Of a stretch of 33,550 nucleotides of DNA, positions 1 through 8,393 are shown piece by piece; the stretch's first letter is position 1, and every line of letters begins with the position of its first letter. The translations under genes were made by a program, and so were the position numbers. The notes under the pieces are model-generated. The model had not been told where the DNA came from. It ran no database searches and was given only the letters and a program-made list of their open reading frames with translations. The stretch is from Bacteroidota bacterium (GTDB lineage: Bacteria > Bacteroidota > Bacteroidia > Bacteroidales > UBA7960): the NCBI GenBank assembly GCA_018335675.1, contig JAGXRQ010000038.1, positions 1 through 33,550 of the forward strand, read 5' to 3'.

Positions 1-214
1 TCTGAACATTCTTTTGTTTCCCTCGCTTGTGCACTTTTGTACTTGAGCAATGAGGACATGATTTAATGATTCTTTTCTCTATACGCTCTTGCTTCACATT
101 CTCTAATACTTGACCTTTTAACTCAAAGTCTTTTAATAAGTCATCAAGTAATTGCTCTTGTGATGCTCCTGTTAACTCTTGGAATAAGTTGCGGATTTCT
201 TGTATTGTTTTCAT
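1..214 (-). CDS. Transposase N-terminus (zinc-ribbon type), partial, runs off the window
   Basis: The gene starts with ATG at 214 and reads leftward off the edge. Its first 71 residues equal those of the partial gene at 33333-33550. The protein begins MKTIQEIRNLFQELTG and then has a charged helical stretch. It then shows CPHC followed by S-x-x-V-H-K-R-G-K, which is the first half of a zinc ribbon. Such N-terminal ribbons occur in IS1595-like and IS1-like transposases, where they help bind DNA. The DDE catalytic part is outside the window, so the family is not settled. No disruption is seen in the visible part. Confidence 0.7.
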   Translation of the reverse strand, partial: MKTIQEIRNLFQELTGASQEQLLDDLLKDFELKGQVLENVKQERIEKRIIKSCPHCSSTKVHKRGKQKNVQ

Positions 215-218
215 TTGG

Positions 219-226
219 CAAAGATA
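219..226 (-). promoter_or_regulatory. -7 element of the left transposase gene
   Basis: On the minus strand this reads TATCTTTG, a match to the Bacteroidota -7 consensus TAnnTTTG. It ends only four bases before the ATG at 214, so transcription would start at or very near the start codon. No good -33 TTTG is seen at the usual distance; GTTC is the nearest. The identical site occurs in the right copy. Confidence 0.4.
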
Positions 227-257
227 ATATATTTGCTGATATATTTAGAACTTAGCT

Positions 258-386
258 ATTGATAATAAATTGATACGTAAAAATTAAAAACCCAATCATT
301 ATCCTCTAAATTTATTAAATTCGCAGCCTGAAAATATATTAACCAAATTACCGTTGAAAACAAGTAACCCATTAAACTACAAAAAG
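258..386. other. Intergenic stretch between IS end and DUF2723 gene
   Basis: About 130 bases of AT-rich sequence. I see no full TTTG-N19-TAnnTTTG promoter; TAAATTTA near 305 is only a partial -7 match. Together with the IS part (1-257) this explains the first 386 bases. If the gene's native promoter lay further upstream, the insertion has separated it from the gene. Confidence 0.5.
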
Positions 387-3300
387 ATGGATCAGCAGCT
401 TTACAAAAAAATCAATAACATTTTAGGTTGGTTAACATTTGGTTTTGCAACCATGATTTTCATGATGACCATAGAGCCTACAGTAAGCTTTTGGGACTGC
501 GGAGAGCGTATTTCCTGTGCTTTTAAGCTTCAAGTTATGCATCCTCCGGGAGCGCCTTTATACCAAATGATTGCGAGAGTATTTTCTTTATTATCGTTTG
601 GAGATAATTCAATGGCTGCGTATTGGATTAATGCAATGTCGGCTGTAATGGGTGGACTTTGCGTCATGTTTATTTTCTGGACAATAAATATGCTTGGAAG
701 AAAAATTGTTAACTTAAGCGGAGAGTTTACTACCAGTAAAGCCGTTGCTGTTTTTGGAGCTGGACTTGTCGGAGCGCTTACTCTTACTTTTAGCGATTCA
801 TTCTGGTTTACTGCTGTAGAAGCCGAAGTTTATGTTACTTCTCTTTTTATGACAGCTTTTGTCTTTTGGGTTATTTTAAAATGGGAGTCTTCATTCTATA
901 ACGAAAAGGACAATTTAAAATGGGTTGTTTTAATTTCATTCGTTGTGGGACTTTCAATAGGGGTACACATGCTCAACCTACTAGCTATCCCGGCAATTGC
1001 ATTTGTATATTATTTTAAAAAATACAAACCCACAGCTTGGGGCATTGTAGCAGCCGGATTAATTGCTTTCGGTATTTTGGGATTTGTTCAAGGTGTCTTT
1101 ATTCCTTATGTTGTTAAATTAGACTGGTTGTTTGAAAGATTCTTTGTTAATTCTGTTGGAATGCCATTCCATTCAGGAACAATCATTTATTTAATCCTTA
1201 TTGTTTTAATATTTGCTTTTGGATTGTATTTTACACAAAAGCACAAACGGATTGTTGCAAATACAATTTTATTGTGCTTCATGTTTATAACCATTGGTTA
1301 TACTTCATTCTTCATGCTTATCATCAGATCCAATGCACACGTCCCAATCAACGAAAATGCACCTAAAGACGCATTAAGCCTCGAAGCGTATCTTGGCCGC
1401 GAGCAATATGGAAGCTGGCCTTTGCTGCACGGACCTTATTATAATGCCCCAATCACAGACGCTACAGACGGTAATCCCGTTTACAGAAAAGATATTGAAT
1501 CAGGTAAATATATTATTTCAAATGAAAGAAAAAGCACTGAATATGTATATGACCCTAGATTTACAACTATTTTCCCAAGAATGTGGAGTAGCAGGGGAAT
1601 ACATCCAATGGGATATGAAAGTTGGGTGCAAATAAAAGGTGTACCTATTAGAGTTGAAAGAAGACGTGAACCTGAAACAATTATTAAACCTACATTTATT
1701 GAAAATATTAAATTTTTCTTCAGATATCAAGTTGACCACATGTATATGAGGTATCTGATGTGGAATTTTTCAGGCAGGCAAAGCGATATCCAAAGCCATG
1801 GAAGCCTTACAAGAGGAAACTGGTTGTCGCTGCCATTTATAGACAATCTTAGACTTGGACCTCAAAAAGATTTACCTGAATCAGTAACATCAAATCCTGG
1901 ATATAGCAGATATTTTATGCTTCCTTTTATCCTTGGAATTATTGGGCTTATTTATCAGGCAAGAAAAACACCTGGAAATGCTTTTGTAGTATTCTTGTTG
2001 TTTTTTATGACAGGACTGGCTATTGTAATTTATCTAAATCAAACACCATATCAGCCAAGGGAAAGAGATTACTCATACATAGGCTCATTTTATGCGTTTT
2101 CGATTTGGGTAGGATTAGGTGTACTTGCAATAAGCGATTTCTTATCTAAGTATATCAAAACAAAACATCTTCCAGCTGCAGTAACTGCGGTATGCCTTTT
2201 GGCAGTACCCGTGGTTATGGCAAAGGAAAACTGGAATAATCATGATAGATCTAACAGATATTTTACTCGAGACATTGCAGCAAACTACCTCAACAGCTGT
2301 GCTCCAAATGCCGTGTTGTTTACAAATGGCGACAACGACACATTCCCGCTTTGGTATGCACAAGAAGTTGAAGGCATTAGAACAGATATAAAAATAATCA
2401 ACATGAGTCTGGTTAATACCGACTGGTATATAGACAATATGGCCAGAAGAAAAACATATGAAGCTGATCCACTGCCGATGTCAATGAAACCTTCCCAGTA
2501 TAGAGACGGAACAAGAGATTATGTTTTTATATATTCTGAACTTGAAGGACATCATGATGTTGCAAAGGTTATAGATTTTGTTGCCAGCGACGATCCTCGA
2601 ACAAAAAGAAGATTGTTTGAAAGTGACCCTGAAAGATACGACTACTTTCCAACCAGAAATTTTAGTCTGCCGGTTAACAAAGAAAAAGTTTTAGCTAACG
2701 GGACAGTAGCTCCTGAAGACGCTGATTTAATTATTGACGAGTTGAAGTGGACAATTACAGGAAGCGGAATTCAAAAAAATGGTCTGGTTTTGCTTGATTT
2801 TCTAGGAGTAAATAACTGGGAACGCCCAGTTTATTTCGCAATTACTACCGGAAATGAAGTTTATTTCGGACTTGAAGAGTATTTTCAACTTGAGGGAATG
2901 GTTTATCGTTTGGTTCCTATCAAAACTGCTCGCCCCGACAGGCGGGATGCCAGAAGGCTTCTTGAAGGAAGAATTAATACCGGAATTTTGTACGATAATT
3001 TCATGAACAAATTCAAATGGGGCAATATAAACGACCCAAGAGTATATGCAAATGAAGACATTAGAAGGCTCGGACAAGCCAGCATGAGATCTCTTGCTCA
3101 TCAATTAGCAGAAGAACTTGTTAAAGAAAATAAACCTGAATTAGCTGTTGCTGTACTGGATAAAGTAATGGAAAAACTTCCTGAATATAATCTTCCTTAT
3201 GGTCTGGAAATGCTCAATATTGCAAGAGCTTATTATTTGGCCGGAGCATTCGACAAAGGAAATGCCATATTTTCAAGAATGCTAGATACGGCAGACGAAG

Positions 3301-3485
3301 ATCTTAATTACTTTTTCTCCTTTAAAGGGAAAAAAGCTGCTTTGCTCGATGATGAGAAATATGAAAAGCTAGCTATTCTTCAAAGGATTGCAGCATTTAC
3401 TGAAGAGTTTAAACAAGAAGAGCTTTATTATGCAGCTGAAGATTTGTTCAACATATATTACAGCATGTATATAACGAAACGATAA
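387..3485 (+). CDS. DUF2723 family multi-pass membrane protein (TMEM260/GT117-like)
   Basis: This is a large membrane protein of 1032 residues from the ATG at 387. A TTG at 354 would add 11 residues but is less likely. The N-terminal half has many hydrophobic helices. Just after the first helix sits the family hallmark: an acidic loop W-D-C-G-E followed by K-L-Q-V-M-H-P-P-G-A-P. The middle is a soluble domain with N-G-D-N-D-T-F-P-L-W, and the C-terminal about 110 residues look TPR-like. DUF2723 (PF11028) is common in Bacteroidota. Its human relative TMEM260 is a protein O-mannosyltransferase, and the fold is placed in glycosyltransferase family 117. A role in lipid-linked sugar transfer to exported proteins is therefore an inference; the acceptor is unknown. 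An IS copy ends 130 bases upstream. Confidence 0.85.
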   Translation: MDQQLYKKINNILGWLTFGFATMIFMMTIEPTVSFWDCGERISCAFKLQVMHPPGAPLYQMIARVFSLLSFGDNSMAAYWINAMSAVMGGLCVMFIFWTINMLGRKIVNLSGEFTTSKAVAVFGAGLVGALTLTFSDSFWFTAVEAEVYVTSLFMTAFVFWVILKWESSFYNEKDNLKWVVLISFVVGLSIGVHMLNLLAIPAIAFVYYFKKYKPTAWGIVAAGLIAFGILGFVQGVFIPYVVKLDWLFERFFVNSVGMPFHSGTIIYLILIVLIFAFGLYFTQKHKRIVANTILLCFMFITIGYTSFFMLIIRSNAHVPINENAPKDALSLEAYLGREQYGSWPLLHGPYYNAPITDATDGNPVYRKDIESGKYIISNERKSTEYVYDPRFTTIFPRMWSSRGIHPMGYESWVQIKGVPIRVERRREPETIIKPTFIENIKFFFRYQVDHMYMRYLMWNFSGRQSDIQSHGSLTRGNWLSLPFIDNLRLGPQKDLPESVTSNPGYSRYFMLPFILGIIGLIYQARKTPGNAFVVFLLFFMTGLAIVIYLNQTPYQPRERDYSYIGSFYAFSIWVGLGVLAISDFLSKYIKTKHLPAAVTAVCLLAVPVVMAKENWNNHDRSNRYFTRDIAANYLNSCAPNAVLFTNGDNDTFPLWYAQEVEGIRTDIKIINMSLVNTDWYIDNMARRKTYEADPLPMSMKPSQYRDGTRDYVFIYSELEGHHDVAKVIDFVASDDPRTKRRLFESDPERYDYFPTRNFSLPVNKEKVLANGTVAPEDADLIIDELKWTITGSGIQKNGLVLLDFLGVNNWERPVYFAITTGNEVYFGLEEYFQLEGMVYRLVPIKTARPDRRDARRLLEGRINTGILYDNFMNKFKWGNINDPRVYANEDIRRLGQASMRSLAHQLAEELVKENKPELAVAVLDKVMEKLPEYNLPYGLEMLNIARAYYLAGAFDKGNAIFSRMLDTADEDLNYFFSFKGKKAALLDDEKYEKLAILQRIAAFTEEFKQEELYYAAEDLFNIYYSMYITKR

Positions 3486-3536
3486 GTTAATAATTCAAAC
3501 ATAAAAAAACTTAATTACCTAAATTTCAATACTTTT

Positions 3537-3567
3537 TTTGTATAAATAAAAAAAAGAATTACTTTTG
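3537..3567 (+). promoter_or_regulatory. Promoter of the rimP-nusA-infB-pgi operon
   Basis: TTTG at 3537-3540 is followed by exactly 19 bases and TACTTTTG at 3560-3567. This matches the Bacteroidota primary-sigma consensus (TTTG -33, TAnnTTTG -7). The start of transcription would fall near 3572, giving a leader of about 75 bases before rimP. Confidence 0.65.
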
Positions 3568-3595
3568 TGGCACAATTAGGTTTTTGTAGAAAGCA

Positions 3596-3620
3596 AGGGG
3601 GCAATTAAGTCCCCTCTTTT
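3596..3620 (+). promoter_or_regulatory. Terminator-like hairpin in the rimP leader (possible attenuator)
   Basis: Bases 3596-3602 (AGGGGGC) pair with 3609-3615 (GTCCCCT), including one G-U pair, around a six-base AATTAA loop. The sequence CTTTTATT follows directly. A GC-rich stem plus a T-run is the shape of an intrinsic terminator. It lies between the predicted promoter and rimP, so it may attenuate the operon or release a short leader RNA. The T-run is short, so read-through is likely. Confidence 0.5.
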
Positions 3621-3646
3621 ATTGGCACAAACTAATTCTTATCACT

Positions 3647-4108
3647 ATGATTGAGAAAGCAAAAATAGAGAAGATTATTAGCGAACATTTTGAAGGCACA
3701 GATAAGTTCCTTGTTGATCTAAACATTTCAACATCTAACCAAATAAGTGTTTTTATAGATGGAGACAGTGGGGTTAAAGTAGCCGATTGTATTGAGCTTA
3801 GCAGACATATTGAAAAAAACGTCAACAGAGACGAAGAAGATTACGAACTTGAAGTTTCCTCTACAGGAGTTGGGAAATCTTTATTAATAACTAGGCAGTA
3901 TCACAAAAATGTTGGTAAGCAAATTAATGTGATTACTAATGAAGGAAACAAAATAAAAGGAAGAATTACGGAAGTAACTTCTGACGGCATAACACTAGAC
4001 ATCAGTGACTTTCTTAGCAAGAAAGAAAAGAAGGAAGGCGTTGAATCTCAGAAGCAAATTCCATTTAATAATATTAGAGAAGCAAAAATCATTTTTTCAT
4101 TTAACTAA
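3647..4108 (+). CDS. rimP: Ribosome maturation factor RimP
   Basis: A 153-residue protein of the usual RimP length. It assists late assembly of the 30S ribosomal subunit in the cytoplasm. The N-terminal alpha/beta domain contains the family stretch D-Y-E-L-E-V-S-S-T-G-V, equivalent to the LEVSSPG motif. Next comes the L-L-I-T-R-Q-Y-H-K-N-V-G-K segment, and the C-terminal SH3-like beta barrel starts near residue 90. The ATG at 3647 is the first of the frame and follows the leader hairpin. The order rimP-nusA-infB is conserved across bacteria and supports the call strongly. nusA begins 13 bases after the stop. Confidence 0.95.
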   Translation: MIEKAKIEKIISEHFEGTDKFLVDLNISTSNQISVFIDGDSGVKVADCIELSRHIEKNVNRDEEDYELEVSSTGVGKSLLITRQYHKNVGKQINVITNEGNKIKGRITEVTSDGITLDISDFLSKKEKKEGVESQKQIPFNNIREAKIIFSFN

Positions 4109-4121
4109 ACACCAGTAATAG

Positions 4122-5360
4122 ATGGATAACATAAATTTGGTTGAGTCGTTTTCCGAATTTAAGGAATTTAAAAACATTGACCGTTCTACTATGATGCTTA
4201 TTCTTGAAGATATCTTCAAAAATATGTTAGTAAAGAAATATGGCTCTGCCGACAATTTTGACATTATTGTCAACATTGACAAAGGTGACCTTGAGCTTTG
4301 GAGAAACAGGGTAATTGTTGAAGACGGGAAAGTAGAAAATCCCAATGAAGAAATAGAATATTCAGATGCCATTAAGATAGAGCCTGACTTCGAAATTGGA
4401 GAAGAAGTTTCAGAACCGGTAAAAATGGAGTTTTTTGGAAGGAGAGAAATATTAGCAATCAGACAAAATCTTGCATCAAAAATTCTTGAACTTGAAAAAG
4501 ACAGTATCTACAAAAAATACCAGGAAAAGGTTGGAGATATTATAACTGCAGAAGTTTACCAAGTTTGGAAAAAAGAAATTCTTGCTCTTGATGATGAAGG
4601 AATCGAACTTATACTTCCAAAAACTGAACAGATTCCGTCTGACTTTTTCCGCAAAGGAGACACTGTTAGGGCTGTAGTTTCAAGAGTTGAAATAAAAAAC
4701 AACAACCCATTGATTATCATTTCTCGCACATCTCCTGTATTTCTTGAGAGATTATTTGAACAAGAAGTACCTGAAGTATATGACGGGCTTATTACTATCA
4801 AAAAGATTGTTCGTGCGCCGGGAGAAAGAGCTAAAGTGGCTGTTGAATCTTACGACGACAGAATAGATCCTGTTGGTGCATGCGTGGGCATGAAGGGCAG
4901 CCGTATTCATGGCATTGTACGTGAGTTAAGAAATGAGAATATTGATGTGATCAACTTCACAACAAACTCAAGTCTATATATTACCAGAGCATTAAGTCCT
5001 GCAAAAATAATTTCAATAAAGATTGACGAGAAAGACAAACGCGCAGATGTGTATCTAAAACCCGACCAAGTGTCTCTTGCTATAGGAAAAGGTGGTTATA
5101 ACATCAAGTTGGCAGGAAGTCTTACAGGTTATGAAATTGATGTTTACCGCGACACAGAAGTTGACTCAGAAGATGTTGCACTAAGCGAATTTTCAGATGA
5201 AATTGAAGCATGGATTATAGATGAGCTCAAGAAGGTAGGTTGCGATACAGCAAAAAGCGTATTAAACTATACAATAAGTGATTTAGCTGCAAGGACAGAT
5301 TTGGAAGAAGAAACTATCAAAGAAGTATATCGTATACTTAGAGCAGAATTTGAAGAATAA
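4122..5360 (+). CDS. nusA: Transcription termination/antitermination factor NusA
   Basis: 412 residues. NusA binds RNA polymerase and nascent RNA, modulating pausing, intrinsic termination and antitermination. Domains in order are: an N-terminal RNA-polymerase-binding region (about 1-130), an S1 RNA-binding domain (about 130-200), KH1 with the loop V-G-M-K-G-S-R near residue 253, KH2 with I-G-K-G-G-Y-N near 320, and a short C-terminal helix-hairpin-helix part (about 360-412). The two acidic repeats of the E. coli protein are absent, so this is the shorter form usual outside the proteobacteria. It sits between rimP and infB as in most bacteria. If the upstream hairpin is an attenuator, NusA could act on its own leader; that is inference. 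Confidence 0.95.
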   Translation: MDNINLVESFSEFKEFKNIDRSTMMLILEDIFKNMLVKKYGSADNFDIIVNIDKGDLELWRNRVIVEDGKVENPNEEIEYSDAIKIEPDFEIGEEVSEPVKMEFFGRREILAIRQNLASKILELEKDSIYKKYQEKVGDIITAEVYQVWKKEILALDDEGIELILPKTEQIPSDFFRKGDTVRAVVSRVEIKNNNPLIIISRTSPVFLERLFEQEVPEVYDGLITIKKIVRAPGERAKVAVESYDDRIDPVGACVGMKGSRIHGIVRELRNENIDVINFTTNSSLYITRALSPAKIISIKIDEKDKRADVYLKPDQVSLAIGKGGYNIKLAGSLTGYEIDVYRDTEVDSEDVALSEFSDEIEAWIIDELKKVGCDTAKSVLNYTISDLAARTDLEEETIKEVYRILRAEFEE

Positions 5361-5417
5361 TAGCAATAAGCGAATACCAAAGAATTAAAATAAATATTTG
5401 TTAACCAATATCTCGAT

Positions 5418-8387
5418 ATGACTGAAGGCCCTCAAGTATGGCGATTAAGCAAAGCTGCCAAGGAATTTAACATTGGCATTAATACTGTTGTTGATTTTTT
5501 ATCCAAAAAAGGATTTAAAATCGACAACAATCCCAATACAAAAATACCGGCAGAAGCATTTGATATGCTTGTGAAAGAATTTCAAGGTGAAAAGAAACTT
5601 AAAGAAGCTGTTTTAAAAACAGGATTGAACATTGCTAAAAGAGAAACTATTTCTTTGGAGGAAGAGAAAAAACAACTTACTGAAGAGTTGAAATCCAAGG
5701 AAACTACAGTAGCAAAAGAAGAGCCATTGGCTGATGAGAAAGACTTGTTCATTAAAGACAACAAATCTTCATTGGTAGAAACCACTCCTGAAATTGCGCC
5801 TATTCCAGAGAAAGAAAAAATTGCCGAGCCAAAAATTCTTGGGAAAATAGATTTGTCTAAAATTCAAAAAGACGATTCTAAAAAAGGCAAAGAAGCAAGA
5901 AAAGAAGAAGCTAAGAAGGAGAAAGAAGCAGCCGAAGCAAAAGCAAAAAAAGAGACGAAGGCAAAGGAACAGGAAGAGATAAAAGTTGAAACTGAACCTG
6001 AGGTAAAAACTGAGCTAAAAACAGAAGAAAAACCTGTAGAGAAAGTTGAAAAACAAACTGAGCAGGTTGAAAAAGTGGTTGAAGCAGCAAAACCTGAGGT
6101 AAAACCTGAAGAAAAAGAAGTTGCTCCGGAAATTGTGGAACCAGTTAAAGCAAAAGAACCGGAGACTAACATTCTTAAGGTCGAATTTAAAAAGCTAGAA
6201 GGTGTTACTATCTTAGGAAAAATTGATCTGCCTGTTGAAAAGGAATTTTCTAAAAAACCTGTAGCTTCATCATCAGACCCAAATAAATCCAAAAAACGCA
6301 AGCGTAAGCGTATTCGCAAGGAAAAAGGAGAAGAAAGCACAACCACCGCTGCAGCAAATACAAATGCGAATGCAACTGCTAATAAGGAATCTCAGCCAAA
6401 AACTGACAATCAGCAAGAACAAGCTGACAAACATAAAAAAGGCGGGAAAAAGGGTCATGTTAAAAAAGTATTTATAAAACCAGAAGTTTCTGAAGAAGAA
6501 ATTTCTCGTCAAATTAAAGAAACATTAGCCACTTTAAGTGGAACAGGTAAATCTAAAGCATCAAAATATCGTAGGCAAAAGAGAGATCACGTTCAGTTGC
6601 AAAGAGAAAAAGAATTCGAACAGTCAGAACTTGAAAAGAAAGTACTACAGGTTACAGAATTCATCCCCGCAAGTGAGCTTGCCAAGATGATGAATGTAAA
6701 CGTTAATGAAATTATTTCAACTTGCATGAGCATTGGTTTGTTCATTTCAATAAACCAAAGACTTGATGCGGAAACCATAAGCATTGTTGCAGAAGAATTC
6801 GGGTATGAAGTAAAATTTGTTAGCGTCGACGACCAAGAGTCAATCAAAGAAGAGAAAGATAAACCTGAAGATTTGCTTCCAAGAGCCCCGATTGTAACTG
6901 TAATGGGACACGTTGACCACGGCAAAACATCGCTTTTGGACCAAATTAGAAAATCAAATATTATAGCTGGAGAAGCCGGAGGGATTACCCAACATATTGG
7001 AGCTTATGTAGTTGAACTAGATGATCAAAGAAAAATTACATTCCTTGACACACCGGGTCACGAAGCATTTACTGCGATGAGGGCGCGCGGTGCCAGAGTA
7101 ACAGACGTTGCAATTATTGTTGTTGCAGCTGACGACAGTGTGATGCCTCAAACAATTGAAGCAATTAACCATGCTCAGGCTGCCAATGTTCCTATTGTTA
7201 TAGCTATCAATAAAATTGATAAGCCTGGAGCAAATGTTGAAAAAGTAAAAGAAGAATTAGCTAAAATCAATGTTCTTGTAGAAGATTGGGGTGGTAAATA
7301 CCAAAGCCAAGAAATCTCTGCAAAGAATGGAATAAACATAGATTTATTATTAGACAAAGTGCTTCTTGAAGCCGAGCTTCTTGATCTCAAAGCAAATCCT
7401 AACAAAAATGCAGTGGGTACTGTTATTGAAGCTTCTCTTGATAAGGGAAGAGGATATCTGGCCACTATTCTGGTTCAGGCCGGAACATTGAAACTTGGCG
7501 ATATTGTTGTTGCCGGCACAGCTCATGGCAAAATCAAAGCCATGTTCAATGAAAGAAATGTAAGAATCTCTACTGCTGGCCCTTCTACTCCTGCCGTATT
7601 ACTAGGATTAGACTGTGCTCCACAAGCAGGAGATACATTTAATGTTGTTGACGATGAGCATGAAGCAAGATCTTACACAACAAAAAGACAACAGATTATT
7701 CGTGAGCAAGGACTTAGAACTCACAAGCATATTACTCTTGACGAAATTGGACGAAGAATTGCCATTGGCGACTTTAAAGAACTTAACATTATTGTTAAAG
7801 GTGATGTTGATGGTTCAGTTGAAGCTCTTGGAGATGCATTATTAAAACTTTCTACAGAAGAAGTACAGGTAAACATTATCCATAAGGCTGTTGGACAAAT
7901 CACTGAGGGTGACGTTCTTTTGGCAACTGCATCTAATGCAATTATTGTCGGATTCCAAGTAAGGCCTTCGCTTGCTGCAAGAAAACTTGCTGAGCACGAA
8001 CAAATTGACATCAGATTATATTCTATCATTTACAATGCTATTAACGAGATTAAGTCGGCAATTGAAGGTATGCTTTCTCCAGATATTGAAGAGAAAATAA
8101 TTGCCAACATTGAAATACGCGAAACTTTTAAAATTACAAAAGTAGGTACAGTTGCAGGTTGCATGGTATTGGATGGAAAAATAAACAGAAACTCAACTAT
8201 CAGGGTTATTCGTGATGGCATTGTTACATATACCGGTCGTCTAGGGTCTCTTAAGAGATTTAAAGATGACGTAAAAGAGGTTTCGGTCGGTTACGAATGC
8301 GGATTGAATATTGACAGGTTTAATGATATTAAAGTTGGTGATATAATTGAAGCGTTTGAAACTATTGAGATTGCAAGAAAACTCTAA
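5418..8387 (+). CDS. infB: Translation initiation factor IF-2
   Basis: 989 residues. IF-2 is the GTPase that places initiator tRNA on the 30S subunit and promotes 70S joining. A winged-helix-like IF2_N region starts at residue 9 ([10 protein letters not shown]). A long Lys/Glu/Ala-rich linker follows (about 60-400), carrying the short motif ILGKIDL twice, at residues 140-146 and 265-271. A second IF2_N-like segment lies near 415-470. The G domain has GHVDHGKT at 497-504 (G1), DTPGH at 544-548 (G3) and NKID at 598-601 (G4). Domains II to IV complete the protein. No disruption is seen. The stop is six bases before pgi, which implies translational coupling. Two antisense reading frames over the linker are by-products of its biased composition. 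Confidence 0.97.
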   Translation: MTEGPQVWRLSKAAKEFNIGINTVVDFLSKKGFKIDNNPNTKIPAEAFDMLVKEFQGEKKLKEAVLKTGLNIAKRETISLEEEKKQLTEELKSKETTVAKEEPLADEKDLFIKDNKSSLVETTPEIAPIPEKEKIAEPKILGKIDLSKIQKDDSKKGKEARKEEAKKEKEAAEAKAKKETKAKEQEEIKVETEPEVKTELKTEEKPVEKVEKQTEQVEKVVEAAKPEVKPEEKEVAPEIVEPVKAKEPETNILKVEFKKLEGVTILGKIDLPVEKEFSKKPVASSSDPNKSKKRKRKRIRKEKGEESTTTAAANTNANATANKESQPKTDNQQEQADKHKKGGKKGHVKKVFIKPEVSEEEISRQIKETLATLSGTGKSKASKYRRQKRDHVQLQREKEFEQSELEKKVLQVTEFIPASELAKMMNVNVNEIISTCMSIGLFISINQRLDAETISIVAEEFGYEVKFVSVDDQESIKEEKDKPEDLLPRAPIVTVMGHVDHGKTSLLDQIRKSNIIAGEAGGITQHIGAYVVELDDQRKITFLDTPGHEAFTAMRARGARVTDVAIIVVAADDSVMPQTIEAINHAQAANVPIVIAINKIDKPGANVEKVKEELAKINVLVEDWGGKYQSQEISAKNGINIDLLLDKVLLEAELLDLKANPNKNAVGTVIEASLDKGRGYLATILVQAGTLKLGDIVVAGTAHGKIKAMFNERNVRISTAGPSTPAVLLGLDCAPQAGDTFNVVDDEHEARSYTTKRQQIIREQGLRTHKHITLDEIGRRIAIGDFKELNIIVKGDVDGSVEALGDALLKLSTEEVQVNIIHKAVGQITEGDVLLATASNAIIVGFQVRPSLAARKLAEHEQIDIRLYSIIYNAINEIKSAIEGMLSPDIEEKIIANIEIRETFKITKVGTVAGCMVLDGKINRNSTIRVIRDGIVTYTGRLGSLKRFKDDVKEVSVGYECGLNIDRFNDIKVGDIIEAFETIEIARKL

Positions 8388-8393
8388 TTCAAC

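Larger units (their letters stand above)
1..257 (-). mobile_element. Left IS copy, 5' terminal part
   Basis: These 257 bases are, base for base, the reverse complement of 33290-33546. The stretch holds the start of a transposase gene, its promoter-like region and about 43 bases of non-coding end sequence. The match stops abruptly at 257/258, which I take as the physical end of the element. The rest of the element lies outside the window, so its other terminal repeat and any target duplication cannot be checked. Unique sequence leading to the DUF2723 gene begins at 258. Confidence 0.85.

Noticed and set aside
354-386. TTG start for the DUF2723 gene
   Set aside because: An ATG at 387 gives a normal family N-terminus; the 11 extra residues add nothing recognisable.
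5864-6346. 160-codon antisense frame over infB
   Set aside because: It is the shadow of the Lys/Glu-rich IF-2 linker, giving a Ser/Phe-rich nonsense protein.
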